Positions 1 through 8,048 are shown, numbered from the stretch's first letter. The stretch: DNA of 34,918 nt from Nostoc sp. 106C (GCF_002154725.1 NZ_MTAW01000150.1:1-34918); one strand, 5' to 3'. Notes: a model not told the origin generated them from the sequence alone. Translations and numbers: made by a program.

Positions 1-18
1 TGCTCGCCTCCTCTTTTT
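1..18 (-). promoter_or_regulatory. Shine-Dalgarno of a gene beginning at the left edge
   Basis: Read on the minus strand, the last bases of the window are an AGAGGAGG run, then CGAGC, then A at position 1. AGGAGG with a 5-base spacer is ideal if the next two bases outside the window are TG. I infer that a further gene of the same operon starts exactly here, about 65 bases after the aroB-like stop. In N. punctiforme the trp genes follow aroB at this place, but the coding part is not visible, so no product is assigned. Confidence 0.45.
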
Positions 19-65
19 GATTGGCTAAAGTCGAGTTCAAGAAGTCGGGGATCTGGGCAGCAAAG

Positions 66-1271
66 TTAATGAGCCAGATAAAATTGCAACAGCGATATTG
101 CTCGCCTGTATAAAGACAAATCGACCTCGTGAACTTCAATTCCTTGCCCAATGCGTTGCAGCAGCGTTAGTGTCAATTCACCGCCCAAATGTTCTTGAAA
201 CTCAGTCAAACCCCGGAATAAACAACGAGGATGTTTTAATTGTGCTGATTGTTCAGCTAGTTCTGGCACATACAACGTAAAACCTAGCGCTGACAAGGTA
301 TTCAGTATTTGTTGCCACTCTGAACAACAAAGCAATCCTAAAAGATAGGAATAGGTACTATCTAAAGCGATACCGATCGCAACCGCTTCTCCATGACGTA
401 AACTATAGTCTGTTAAATGCTCCAGTTTATGAGCTGCCCAATGACCAAAGTCTAGGGGACGGGATGAACCCATTTCAAAAGGATCGCCACTGTTGGCAAT
501 ATGTTCTAAGTGTAACTGGGCGCAACGATAGATTACTTGTTGCATAATCTCCATGTCTCGCCGGACAAGGGCTGCGGTGTGGGAGTAGATAAAATCAAAG
601 AAGTGAGCATCCTTAATCAGCGCCACTTTCACTGCTTCTGCAATCCCAGAACGCCAATCGCGATCGCTTAGAGTTGTCAAAAAGCTAGAGTCATTGATAA
701 CTGCATAAGGTGGAGCAAATGTGCCGAGAAAGTTCTTTTTACCAAAGGCATTAATCCCGTTTTTTACTCCTACAGCCGAATCATTTTGTGCTAACACTGT
801 TGTCGGTATGCGGATGAGGCGAATTCCTCGGTGAGCGGTTGCAGCTGCATATCCTACCAAGTCCAACAATGCCCCACCTCCAATAGCCAACAGATAGGAA
901 TGGCGACACAATCGGGCTGCTTCAATATATTGGTGAATTTGCTCTAGCAACGTGCGATCGTTCTTAGCGGCTTCCCCTCCCGGAATTACTATCGGCTCAA
1001 TCGGCAGCGTGATTATTTCTGCATAGAATTTGGTATACGCTACTAATTGTTTGAGCAAGCCAGGTTGGAACTTTAATAATCCTGCATCTATAATCACTAA
1101 TACTTTTTTAGGCTTTGTCTCCCGATCAGATGTAATTAATTGGGCTAAAGTGGGATTTTTTAACTCAAACAGATTGTTCGTAAAGTAAATACCATAATTG
1201 AAGCTTACCGAGACACTTTGTTGAATCGGTTGCAAATTAAATCTACTTTTTTGCTTGATGTTTAGTATCAT
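66..1271 (-). CDS. aroB: AroB-like sugar phosphate cyclase (3-dehydroquinate synthase family)
   Basis: Member of the 3-dehydroquinate synthase/sugar phosphate cyclase superfamily, whose classic reaction turns DAHP into 3-dehydroquinate in the shikimate pathway. Numbered from the ATG at 1271 (401 aa), the NAD-binding IGGGALLD lies at about 130-137. The three zinc ligands of the family are present: Glu212 in GIAEAVK, His277 in LDFGH and His293 in RHGEAV. The metal helix reads LDFGHWAAHKLE rather than the usual LNFGHTxGHAxE, so the substrate may differ. The gene overlaps the dsbA-like gene by 29 bases; a GTG at 1298 would lengthen it by nine residues and has a distant GAGG upstream, so the start is uncertain. 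It sits where aroB lies in the N. punctiforme scytonemin operon. It could instead be an EboD-type cyclase, since eboD of the ebo set is also AroB-related. Family is certain, exact substrate is not. Confidence 0.85.
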   Translation of the reverse strand: MILNIKQKSRFNLQPIQQSVSVSFNYGIYFTNNLFELKNPTLAQLITSDRETKPKKVLVIIDAGLLKFQPGLLKQLVAYTKFYAEIITLPIEPIVIPGGEAAKNDRTLLEQIHQYIEAARLCRHSYLLAIGGGALLDLVGYAAATAHRGIRLIRIPTTVLAQNDSAVGVKNGINAFGKKNFLGTFAPPYAVINDSSFLTTLSDRDWRSGIAEAVKVALIKDAHFFDFIYSHTAALVRRDMEIMQQVIYRCAQLHLEHIANSGDPFEMGSSRPLDFGHWAAHKLEHLTDYSLRHGEAVAIGIALDSTYSYLLGLLCCSEWQQILNTLSALGFTLYVPELAEQSAQLKHPRCLFRGLTEFQEHLGGELTLTLLQRIGQGIEVHEVDLSLYRRAISLLQFYLAH

Positions 1272-1908
1272 ATTTTTGCTGATATGTAAACGTGGCACGA
1301 TTCAAAGCCTCAAGGAATATTTCTACCGAACCAGAACCTTCAACATTGACTTTGTTATTGATAATGAAAAACGGCACACTAGTAATGCCATTTAACCAAG
1401 TAAATGTTGATGCAGCCACAAATGTATTAATTGGAGCGTCACTACTTAATTGCAACCGTAATTTGGTAGAATCCATTTGGTAAGCTGTACCGATGGCGAC
1501 AAGAACCTCAATATTTCCAATGTTCAAACCATCTTCAAAATAAGCTTGATAAATTGCTTCTACAATATCGTTCTTGATATTTTTTGGTGCGATCGCAATC
1601 AGGCGATGGGAAAGTTTACTATTAACCGCCAAACGAATTTTGTTTAAATTTAACTTAACCCCAGCTACCTCACCTACACGTCGCATATACTCAAATAGAT
1701 CCTGAAGTTCTTTCATTCCGTAGCCTGTTCTTGCTTGCATAAAGCTACGGAAATTGTACCCACAACGAGGGATACTATTGTTGAGAACTAAGGGATGCCA
1801 GCGAATATTTATCTCTTCTTCTTGCCATTGTGCCAGGGCATCAAAAAGATGCTTTTTTCCAATTCGGCTCCAAGGGCAAACTGTATCGTAAAAAATGTCG
1901 ATCAGCAT
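1243..1908 (-). CDS. dsbA: DsbA/FrnE-family thioredoxin-fold protein with CPWS active site
   Basis: A 221-residue thioredoxin-fold protein of the DsbA/FrnE type. The N-terminal strand FYDTVCPWSRIG puts the active site at Cys11-Pro-Trp-Ser14; the second cysteine of the usual CPWC is replaced by serine. The cis-proline loop TSVPFFI (about 177-183) precedes a GSGSVEIFLEAL stretch equivalent to the GAQ...FxxxL end of FrnE proteins. There is no signal peptide, so it should be cytoplasmic, unlike true periplasmic DsbA. A dsbA-annotated gene sits between tyrA and aroB in the scytonemin operon of N. punctiforme, matching the order here. The single cysteine argues against simple disulfide formation and for a monothiol, glutathione-transferase-like or isomerase-like role; that is inference. 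Its 3' end overlaps the aroB-like gene. Confidence 0.82.
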   Translation of the reverse strand: MLIDIFYDTVCPWSRIGKKHLFDALAQWQEEEINIRWHPLVLNNSIPRCGYNFRSFMQARTGYGMKELQDLFEYMRRVGEVAGVKLNLNKIRLAVNSKLSHRLIAIAPKNIKNDIVEAIYQAYFEDGLNIGNIEVLVAIGTAYQMDSTKLRLQLSSDAPINTFVAASTFTWLNGITSVPFFIINNKVNVEGSGSVEIFLEALNRATFTYQQKYDTKHQAKK

Positions 1909-2087
1909 AATTTATCTTATCCGAATGCTGAGGAAGCGGTTGAAATAAGGGTATGTAGTGAACGCTTAGTAAATTTAAACTTTCAATTTGAACTAGAGAT
2001 ACAGCAGTTTGCAACTGAGTGAATTCAAGAACATAACGATAATAACTAGATATGATTCTGACTTTGACTCTTAATTTCTGCTGTAAA

Positions 2088-3191
2088 TTATCGGTGTACT
2101 TCTGTATGTAACTGTGGTTCAAATTCTAAATTGCAATCATTTTGAGAAATTGTAGGTAAAGGCTGTAAAAAATGGTCAATTTTTTCTGCCCAAAATCTTT
2201 GGGTACATTCAAACTCTTGAATTAATGCGGCTCGGTCTTTCTTTTCTACTAACTTTGCTAAACGGCTGTAAGTCCTAGCTAAAGAGCTAATTGCCTCACA
2301 TCTATCTTCTGTCGCCAGCATAATGTCAACACATAGGTAAGGGCTTTGAGAAAACAAACGTTTGACGATATCTATTTCTTGGCGATAGCTGGGAGTTGAT
2401 ATTGATAAACTACGTTCTATATCGATTCTGGCTTGCATTAAGAACACGCCAAGGCTAAATCGTAAGAAATGCTGCGTTGCTTGAATGATTATCATCATTT
2501 GATCGTGTTCTTCAGGCGTACAGAAGATTATTTCCCCACCTTTAATTTTGATAAAGTCTAATAACCATTGAAATGAATCATCGTTACGACCTGGACATAC
2601 AACCACTTTTTGCCTACAGAACGATTTAATCCTAGGTCCAAACATAGGGTGTAAACCCATGACGGGGCCTGAGTGATGTTCCAGCATTGCTTGAGTTGGT
2701 GCAGTCTTGATACTTGTGATGTCGCATAAAGCTGTTGTTGGGGCAATGTATTGGGCTGCACGCTTGATGACATCAACTGTCTGTTCGATGGGAACGCTAA
2801 TTAAAACTAATTCTGCCTTACCCAAAAGTTGATCGGCATACTCCCAATCCTCATGTTCAAGGATACTAACGTTATGACCTTCCAACGAAAGCTGCTCTTG
2901 GAATAATCTTCCCATCCTACCACCTCCGCCAATGATGGTAATTTGCCGGGGTCTGACAAGATTTATTGATGTAGAATCAGGGGTAAGTGTGGCATGGCAA
3001 CTATTTACTACACCTGCCCAAATAGATTCAGGAAGACCAGTTTGCGCAAGTAGGGGAGCGACATCAGTTATTTGTTCTTCTAAAGTAGGAAGTTCTGATG
3101 CTGCTAATAGTGATAAGCGATCGCTTAATAGAGCGATCAAACGTTGGTCAGTTTGTTTGAGCTTATTTAAATTAGAGGATTTCCCTGCCAT
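2088..3191 (-). CDS. tyrA: Prephenate dehydrogenase of the E. coli TyrA (T-protein) type
   Basis: Makes p-hydroxyphenylpyruvate from prephenate with NAD, the second precursor that ScyA joins to indole-3-pyruvate. The 367-residue protein aligns over its whole length with E. coli TyrA (373 aa). It has an AroQ-like helical domain at about 5-70, the Rossmann glycine motif IIGGGGRMGRLF at 86-97, and GLHPMFGP with catalytic His181. The tail contains STPSYRxEIDIVxRLF, as in the E. coli enzyme. The chorismate mutase part looks eroded: the first-helix arginine is lysine (NKLKQTD) and the segment holding the catalytic lysine is missing, so mutase activity is doubtful. Housekeeping cyanobacterial TyrA is usually a shorter, dehydrogenase-only enzyme, so this is a dedicated pathway copy. 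It lies 49 bases after eboB and 179 bases before the dsbA-like gene. Confidence 0.93.
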   Translation of the reverse strand: MAGKSSNLNKLKQTDQRLIALLSDRLSLLAASELPTLEEQITDVAPLLAQTGLPESIWAGVVNSCHATLTPDSTSINLVRPRQITIIGGGGRMGRLFQEQLSLEGHNVSILEHEDWEYADQLLGKAELVLISVPIEQTVDVIKRAAQYIAPTTALCDITSIKTAPTQAMLEHHSGPVMGLHPMFGPRIKSFCRQKVVVCPGRNDDSFQWLLDFIKIKGGEIIFCTPEEHDQMMIIIQATQHFLRFSLGVFLMQARIDIERSLSISTPSYRQEIDIVKRLFSQSPYLCVDIMLATEDRCEAISSLARTYSRLAKLVEKKDRAALIQEFECTQRFWAEKIDHFLQPLPTISQNDCNLEFEPQLHTEVHR

Positions 3192-3240
3192 TGTCCCTGC
3201 CTCAAAGTTTCAAATATCAACACTAAAATCCAAAATGGCA

Positions 3241-4176
3241 TTACTCAATTAGTGCGTATTCACGACTTGACTCGACCAAAGGTTTTTGTCCTCGGAGTAC
3301 GGAATTATCGTTAAACAACTGTCGCTGATCTATAAATGTTGGGTTGAGCCAATCAGACTCTCGCATTTGACCACTTTGGCTGTAAGCTAAAAGAGCATTT
3401 TGATAACAAACTGCCTGCACAGCAGCTTGAGAAATTCCCCTTTCCAGCATCAATTGAGCAGTTTTAGGTACAGCTAAGGGATCGCTGATTCCCCAATCAG
3501 CACTACTATCTACAATGATGCGATCGCTTCCATAATGGCGGACAATTTCTACCATGCGAGCATTCCCCATTTTGGTGTTTGGGTAAATTGTGAATGCTGC
3601 CCAAAAGCCTCGCTCTAAAACTTCTTCAACTGTCTCTTCATTGTTGTGATCCACAATCACCTGCGATGGCTTTAACCCATGCTCAATACAGACATCCATA
3701 CTGCGGCTTGTGCCTGCTTTTTTGTCGCGATGGGGCGTATGAATCATCACCAACATATTTAGTTCTTTTGCCAGTTCTAGCTGTAGGCGGAAGTATTTGT
3801 CTTCGGCTGGGGTCATATCATCATAGCCAATTTCACCAATGGCTACTACACCCTCTTTGTAAAGATACAGAGGCAATAATTCCATTACTTGCTCTGCCAA
3901 CGCTTCGTTATTGGCTTCTTTGGAATTCAAGCCAATTGTGCAATAATGCTTGATACCAAACTGAGCAGCCCGAAACCTTTCCCAACCAACTAAGCTGCTG
4001 AAATAATCTTGAAAAGAGCCAACATTAGTACGAGGTTGCCCCATCCAAAAAGCTGGTTCAATTACAGCTACAATACCGGAATCGCGCATCATTTGGTAAT
4101 CGTTGGTTGTGCGCGAACTCATGTGAATATGAGGGTCAATAAACAGCTGGGTTTTAGCATTAATACTGTTATTCAT
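3241..4176 (-). CDS. eboB: EboB, TatD-like metal-dependent hydrolase of the ebo set
   Basis: A 311-residue amidohydrolase-fold protein of the TatD family. Visible metal ligands: DPHIH (Asp14, His16, His18), Glu115 in IGEIGYD, His146 in MIHTPH, His177 in VDHNNEE and Asp223 in IIVDSSADWG. The set is complete, so the enzyme should be active; there is no signal peptide. It follows eboA by 38 bases in the same direction, which fixes the identification as EboB rather than a housekeeping TatD nuclease. The ebo genes are known to be required for getting the scytonemin monomer to the periplasm in N. punctiforme, where they form a separate cluster. Here eboA and eboB are inside the scytonemin operon, between scyF and tyrA. 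The true substrate is unknown. Confidence 0.88.
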   Translation of the reverse strand: MNNSINAKTQLFIDPHIHMSSRTTNDYQMMRDSGIVAVIEPAFWMGQPRTNVGSFQDYFSSLVGWERFRAAQFGIKHYCTIGLNSKEANNEALAEQVMELLPLYLYKEGVVAIGEIGYDDMTPAEDKYFRLQLELAKELNMLVMIHTPHRDKKAGTSRSMDVCIEHGLKPSQVIVDHNNEETVEEVLERGFWAAFTIYPNTKMGNARMVEIVRHYGSDRIIVDSSADWGISDPLAVPKTAQLMLERGISQAAVQAVCYQNALLAYSQSGQMRESDWLNPTFIDQRQLFNDNSVLRGQKPLVESSREYALIE

Positions 4177-4214
4177 AGATTCTCAAGTCAGGATTAAGTG
4201 AAAATTTTTAGCTT

Positions 4215-4952
4215 TTAAACTCGTTGCAAATCTGCTAAAGTCTCAACGTCAGCAAACGGACTCACTAGTGGTAAGATTTCGGGAGAAACTGAGCGATTAG
4301 CGCGATCGCGTTCGTGGGCATAGTCAATTAACATCCTCGCTAACTCGGGGTTAGCTCGAAGATCAAGACCCTGAATTAAATGTAGAGGACTGCCTACAAA
4401 CAAAGCTTTTAGCACCATTTGGTTCCAAGCCTGGTTGTCAAAATAATGTGCAGGATAGGGATTTCTGAGAGCGATCGCATTAAATACTGCTGTGATATTA
4501 CTGCGAACTCCTTCAGCCGCCCGTTTTTGCCACTGATTTGGGTAAAGCAGAAGGGGTAAGGCTTGATAGAGAGCCACTAATTCTTCTATGCCAGCAGTTG
4601 TGAATATCTGCTCTATTGTGTGCAAATATTTCTCAGCATTATCTGCTGGGAGCGTCAATAGCAGTAATGTCCGAGCGGCTTGATCCACACTCCAATGGGC
4701 AGGAAACCAACCTGCTTGCATTACCGAAGCTGCTTTTAAGTCTTTGAGGTTTAGCTCAAGCGGCTTTTTACCTGTGTAGCGGGACACGGCACTAAACGTA
4801 GTGAAAAATCCTCGACCGCTAGCACCGTTGCGGATCTGCTCCCTTTGCTCATCTAGCCAGGTAACAGCTTCTAGATTGAGTTCTTGTAAAAGCCAGTGAC
4901 GTAGTAGGCTAGTTGTACTCGTAAGCTTCAAATGAATTACAGCAGCAGACAT
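4215..4952 (-). CDS. eboA: EboA domain protein
   Basis: A 245-residue, mostly helical soluble protein of the EboA family. The C-terminal half carries the family's strongest stretch: ALFVGSPL, then GLDLRANPELARML and DYAHERDRANR (about residues 184-220), ending with SPEILPLVSPF. No signal peptide, no membrane segment and no catalytic motif that I recognise. EboA is the first gene of the ebo set, found in scytonemin producers and many other bacteria, and linked to export of the scytonemin monomer. Here it is followed by eboB but not by eboC, the expected third gene. A 432-base gap separates it from scyF upstream, so it may have its own promoter. Molecular role unknown. Confidence 0.88.
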   Translation of the reverse strand: MSAAVIHLKLTSTTSLLRHWLLQELNLEAVTWLDEQREQIRNGASGRGFFTTFSAVSRYTGKKPLELNLKDLKAASVMQAGWFPAHWSVDQAARTLLLLTLPADNAEKYLHTIEQIFTTAGIEELVALYQALPLLLYPNQWQKRAAEGVRSNITAVFNAIALRNPYPAHYFDNQAWNQMVLKALFVGSPLHLIQGLDLRANPELARMLIDYAHERDRANRSVSPEILPLVSPFADVETLADLQRV

Positions 4953-5384
4953 AACACTGATTATGAATTATTGATTTTTCTTGATCTACTACACTCTTGT
5001 GTTGTCCTCTGTGTGACGGACACTTTGCTTCCTTCGATAAACCCGTCCACGCAAGTGTCCCCCCCTGCATCTGTGCGTGATACCAATTCACGAAAACCTT
5101 GCTACAGATAGATCTCTCGTAGGGGCACGGCAATACCGTGTCCTTATTAACGTATTTGTATCATGATGAAAGTGAAACGGTATGAGATAAAAAAGATATG
5201 TAGTTGTTAAAATTTCTCAGATGCTTCACTGCCCTATGCTCAGCATGAAAAAGATATATTTTTAAATACAAATGCTTCAGACCGATTAACGGGGTGAGGA
5301 AAAGAACTAAATACTATCTCCTCCCCATCTCCCCGATATTTAGCCCCAGTTCAGTGAAATTGAAATTTGGGATTTTGCTACCAG
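4953..5384. other. Intergenic region between scyF and eboA with small inverted repeats
   Basis: The 432 bases hold no convincing gene. They contain a cyanobacterial GGGGCACGG hairpin (listed separately), an AT-rich stretch around 5150-5280, and just after the scyF stop a GGGGTGAGG/CCTCCCC pair (about 5290-5327) that could fold weakly. The gap is much larger than the 40-100 bases separating scyC to scyF, so eboA-eboB-tyrA may be a separate transcription unit or a processed part of the long operon. I see no clear -35/-10 pair. Confidence 0.5.
5122..5142. repeat. GGGGCACGG-type short palindrome
   Basis: Inverted repeat of the form GGGCACGG-CAAT-ACCGTGTCC. With G-U pairing it forms an 8-9 bp hairpin. 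Repeats of the general form GGGGCACGGCAxTGCCGTGCCCC are scattered through cyanobacterial genomes; this copy is slightly decayed on one arm. No coding role is seen. Confidence 0.55.
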
Positions 5385-6536
5385 TTACTTAGCTAAACTA
5401 ACCGCCGCCTTTTGCTGCTGGCGCTTCTTCAATCTGACAGCAGTAGCCCCTACTCCGAATAATACTAGACCTAGCACTGAACTAGGTTCAGGCACTTGAG
5501 ATGCACCTTCTACTTTTAACACTTGGACGCGTCCTTGGAAAAAGTCACCTACATACAATTTGCCATCCTTGTATGCTGTGCCAGCTGTCCAGTTAAATGT
5601 GCCTGGTGTCAGGTCAAGAGGGTCTCCAAAAGGTGGCTCACCTAGTTGGGGTGGTGGCGCGGCGGCAGGTTTACCAAATGCAGTCAAGAATTTACCATCT
5701 TTATCAAATGCCTGGACGCGGCTGTTGATGGAATCCGCCACATAGATATTCCCAAACTCGTCCACTTCGATGCCGATTGGCTGATTAAACTCTCCCGGCC
5801 CAGTGCCTTGTTTACCAAATGTCAAGATAGGCTTACCTTCTGGCGAGAGTACCTGAACGCGGTTATTAAACTGGTCACTCACATAGAAATTTCCATTAAC
5901 TGGAGAAATTCTTACACCTGCTGGTCCTTGAAACTTCCCAGGTTCAGTTCCAGAACTACCAATGCTGCCAATTAGCTCACCGTCTTTAGTGTATTTATTG
6001 ATTTTGTCGCCGCTAAAATCACCTATATACACATTGCCAGTTTTATCGAATGTCACACCAGATGGTCCAAAGAAAGCTCTACCCGGTATCAGACCGCCAA
6101 ATGAACCAAAGGATTTAATATAACTACCTTGAGGATCGTAAATATTGACGCGGTTATTAAAAACATCACCGACATACAGATTCTTTGTCTGCGGATCAAT
6201 TTCTAGCGCTGATGGCTCGTCAAATTCTCCGGGTCCTTTGCCGCCCTTACCAATGGACCTAAGATACTGACCTTGAGGATTGAATACATCGACCTTGTTA
6301 CCGATGTTCGGATTAAAGCTGCCATCAGGGTTAAGACCGCGACCGTTACTTACCAGGATATTCCCTGAGTCATCCACCGTGATGCCTTGAGGAACAAAGA
6401 GCTGCCCTGGACCGAAGCCAGGGCTACCAATACTACTGTCGTACTTTAGCGACAAGGACTTGGCTGGGGCAGATGTTGCCAATACCGTGAATCCGGCACC
6501 AAGAATGGTGATTGATAAACTTTTGACTAATCCCAT
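5385..6536 (-). CDS. scyF: ScyF, secreted NHL-repeat protein with PEP-CTERM tail
   Basis: A 383-residue extracytoplasmic beta-propeller protein of the scytonemin cluster. Residues 1-25 form a signal peptide ending near SAPAKS. The body has about six NHL repeats, with recurring GPGEF/GPGQF, FNNRVxV and GNIYVAD blades. The tail starts with VPEPSS at 348, then a hydrophobic stretch (SVLGLVLFGVGATAV) and basic residues RLKKR: a PEP-CTERM sorting signal. ScyF belongs to the conserved scyABCDEF core; ScyD-F are thought to finish scytonemin by dimerising or oxidising the monomer in the periplasm, but individual reactions are not settled. It follows scyE by 83 bases, with a GGGCTTAAGCCC palindrome in the gap, and is the last scy gene before eboA. 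Confidence 0.93.
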   Translation of the reverse strand: MGLVKSLSITILGAGFTVLATSAPAKSLSLKYDSSIGSPGFGPGQLFVPQGITVDDSGNILVSNGRGLNPDGSFNPNIGNKVDVFNPQGQYLRSIGKGGKGPGEFDEPSALEIDPQTKNLYVGDVFNNRVNIYDPQGSYIKSFGSFGGLIPGRAFFGPSGVTFDKTGNVYIGDFSGDKINKYTKDGELIGSIGSSGTEPGKFQGPAGVRISPVNGNFYVSDQFNNRVQVLSPEGKPILTFGKQGTGPGEFNQPIGIEVDEFGNIYVADSINSRVQAFDKDGKFLTAFGKPAAAPPPQLGEPPFGDPLDLTPGTFNWTAGTAYKDGKLYVGDFFQGRVQVLKVEGASQVPEPSSVLGLVLFGVGATAVRLKKRQQQKAAVSLAK

Positions 6537-6575
6537 GATTTTGAAATCCTGGTTGTGTAGGTTAAAAGCTTTTGC

Positions 6576-6597
6576 AGTAAGGGCTTAAGCCCTCACT
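6576..6597. repeat. Palindrome in the scyE-scyF gap
   Basis: A perfect 14-base palindrome AGGGCTTAAGCCCT at 6580-6593, extended on both sides to AGT...ACT with one mismatch. It resembles a repeat family scattered through Nostoc-type genomes. In the scyE-scyF transcript it would form a stable hairpin about 40-60 bases before the scyF start. No T-run follows, so it is not a standard terminator; it may alter the downstream message level or just be a repeat. Confidence 0.6.
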
Positions 6598-6619
6598 ACT
6601 AGCCAAAATTTAGAAGGAA

Positions 6620-7954
6620 TTAAACTACTTCTGCCTTCGCTAATTTTTTGTGTTTCTGCTTCTGCTTTAAACTTGCGCCTAAAGCAGCAGCTGTTAGTAC
6701 ACCTAATATGGAAGTCGGTTCAGGAACGTCTCGAGGATCAATTCTGATGATTTGCCCTGTGCCTGCAAGTCTAGCTCGGTTGGAGATATATAAATCACCA
6801 TCAGGTCCATAAGTAATGCCAGAAGCAGCCTCTAGTCCATGACCACTCCAGATAGTTGTGCGAGTACCATCCTTGCCTATTTTGATCAGTGAACCACTAA
6901 TATCACCAGTGATAATACCGCCTTGCTGAATCTCCTTCCATTCTGCATTGTTCATGTGTTGCAATGCGTACAAATTCCCCTCTGGGTCGTATGCCACACC
7001 AGTTAACTGTGTAAAGCCATCCGCAAGGACTTTTGCTTGCAAGCTATCGGGGTCTAGGCTCAAGAGCCGCGCTTCTTTTTCGGGATAAGGAAAATAAGTA
7101 TATTCACTTATAGTTAAATTGCCATCTGGAGCAATTGCTATACCTGTAGGTACTGATTGATTTGATACTGGAAGACCATTAGGAGCACTTGTATAACCTG
7201 GGGGTAGTGCTGCGCCTCCTGTTGGATCTACTGTCCCTTCAGGAAGTTGGGGAAATTCGAGTTTATCTGGTGAGATTAGTTTTTCAGGTATCTTAGCTAC
7301 ATTCTTAATCCCACTGCCATCGAGTCCTACGGAATATACCGCGTTTCCGCCCCCATCAACGACATAACCAGTATTACCCTTAATTGCCAGAGCGTAGGGG
7401 TTAGTAATTATATCGCTACCGTCGGGATTATTCTTAAGTTCATACTGTGCAAAATCAGCAAGGCTTGTCACTGCCTTGGTGTTTAAGTCGAGTTTATATA
7501 GCCGTCCCAGTGAAGGACTTTTGAGGACGCTATCGCGTTTGCTCGGATCGCCTGCGTAACCTGTCAAGAAATAAGCGTTGTTATGAGAATCAAATTTGAT
7601 ATCCGCAGGACCGGCAGCTTGTTCTCCAGAGGGTGTTAATGCTAAAGATGTCAGATTTGAAAGTATATTTTCTTTCTTACCGCCTGGAGTAATTTTGAGA
7701 ATGCTACCGTTTTCACCAGCACTTAAGGGAATATATTGAGCGCTTGGTGATGGAATGGATCTTCCGTCTTTGCCATCACCGCCATACCCACTTTCTGTTA
7801 CATAAAGATTGCCAGTACCATCAAAGCCGATACCTCGGGGATTATTCAGACCATCGGCAACTACGGAAAACGATGCAGCCTCCGCAGCTTTTGTGCCAGC
7901 AGTAGTGGCAAGACAAAATGTGAAAAATGTTAGAGCAATTGATTTGAGTTTCAT
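6620..7954 (-). CDS. scyE: ScyE, secreted NHL/beta-propeller protein with PEP-CTERM tail
   Basis: A 444-residue protein with signal peptide (MKLKSIALTFFTFCLATTAG, cleavage likely after the AEA near 27). The mature start SFSVVADGLNNPRGIGFD opens an NHL-like propeller with GNLYVTESG, GVAYDPEGNLYAL and GITYGPDGDLYIS blades. The C-terminus has VPEPTS at 410, a hydrophobic segment and a lysine-rich end: a PEP-CTERM signal. It is clearly paralogous to ScyD next to it: same signal peptide style, same AASFSVxADGLNN opening and the same TDGxTQLTxxxxDxxGNLYAL core, pointing to an old tandem duplication. Assigned ScyE from position between scyD and scyF. Periplasmic role in scytonemin maturation; the exact reaction is unknown. 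Confidence 0.92.
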   Translation of the reverse strand: MKLKSIALTFFTFCLATTAGTKAAEAASFSVVADGLNNPRGIGFDGTGNLYVTESGYGGDGKDGRSIPSPSAQYIPLSAGENGSILKITPGGKKENILSNLTSLALTPSGEQAAGPADIKFDSHNNAYFLTGYAGDPSKRDSVLKSPSLGRLYKLDLNTKAVTSLADFAQYELKNNPDGSDIITNPYALAIKGNTGYVVDGGGNAVYSVGLDGSGIKNVAKIPEKLISPDKLEFPQLPEGTVDPTGGAALPPGYTSAPNGLPVSNQSVPTGIAIAPDGNLTISEYTYFPYPEKEARLLSLDPDSLQAKVLADGFTQLTGVAYDPEGNLYALQHMNNAEWKEIQQGGIITGDISGSLIKIGKDGTRTTIWSGHGLEAASGITYGPDGDLYISNRARLAGTGQIIRIDPRDVPEPTSILGVLTAAALGASLKQKQKHKKLAKAEVV

Positions 7955-8048
7955 ACCATTGAATGGAGGTTGAAAGTTAGTAAGTTGTAGAAATTTTTAT
8001 GGTTTTAGATGCAACAAAGCTAATTTCCTGGAGAGTGTAGGGAAGACA

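Noticed and set aside
1841-2122. 93-codon frame between the dsbA-like gene and tyrA (minus)
   Set aside because: It overlaps both neighbours, has no recognisable domain and no ribosome binding site, and mostly reads the 179-base spacer; taken as chance.
4909-5133. 74-codon minus-strand frame upstream of eboA
   Set aside because: Runs through the cyanobacterial palindrome and overlaps eboA in another frame; no domain.
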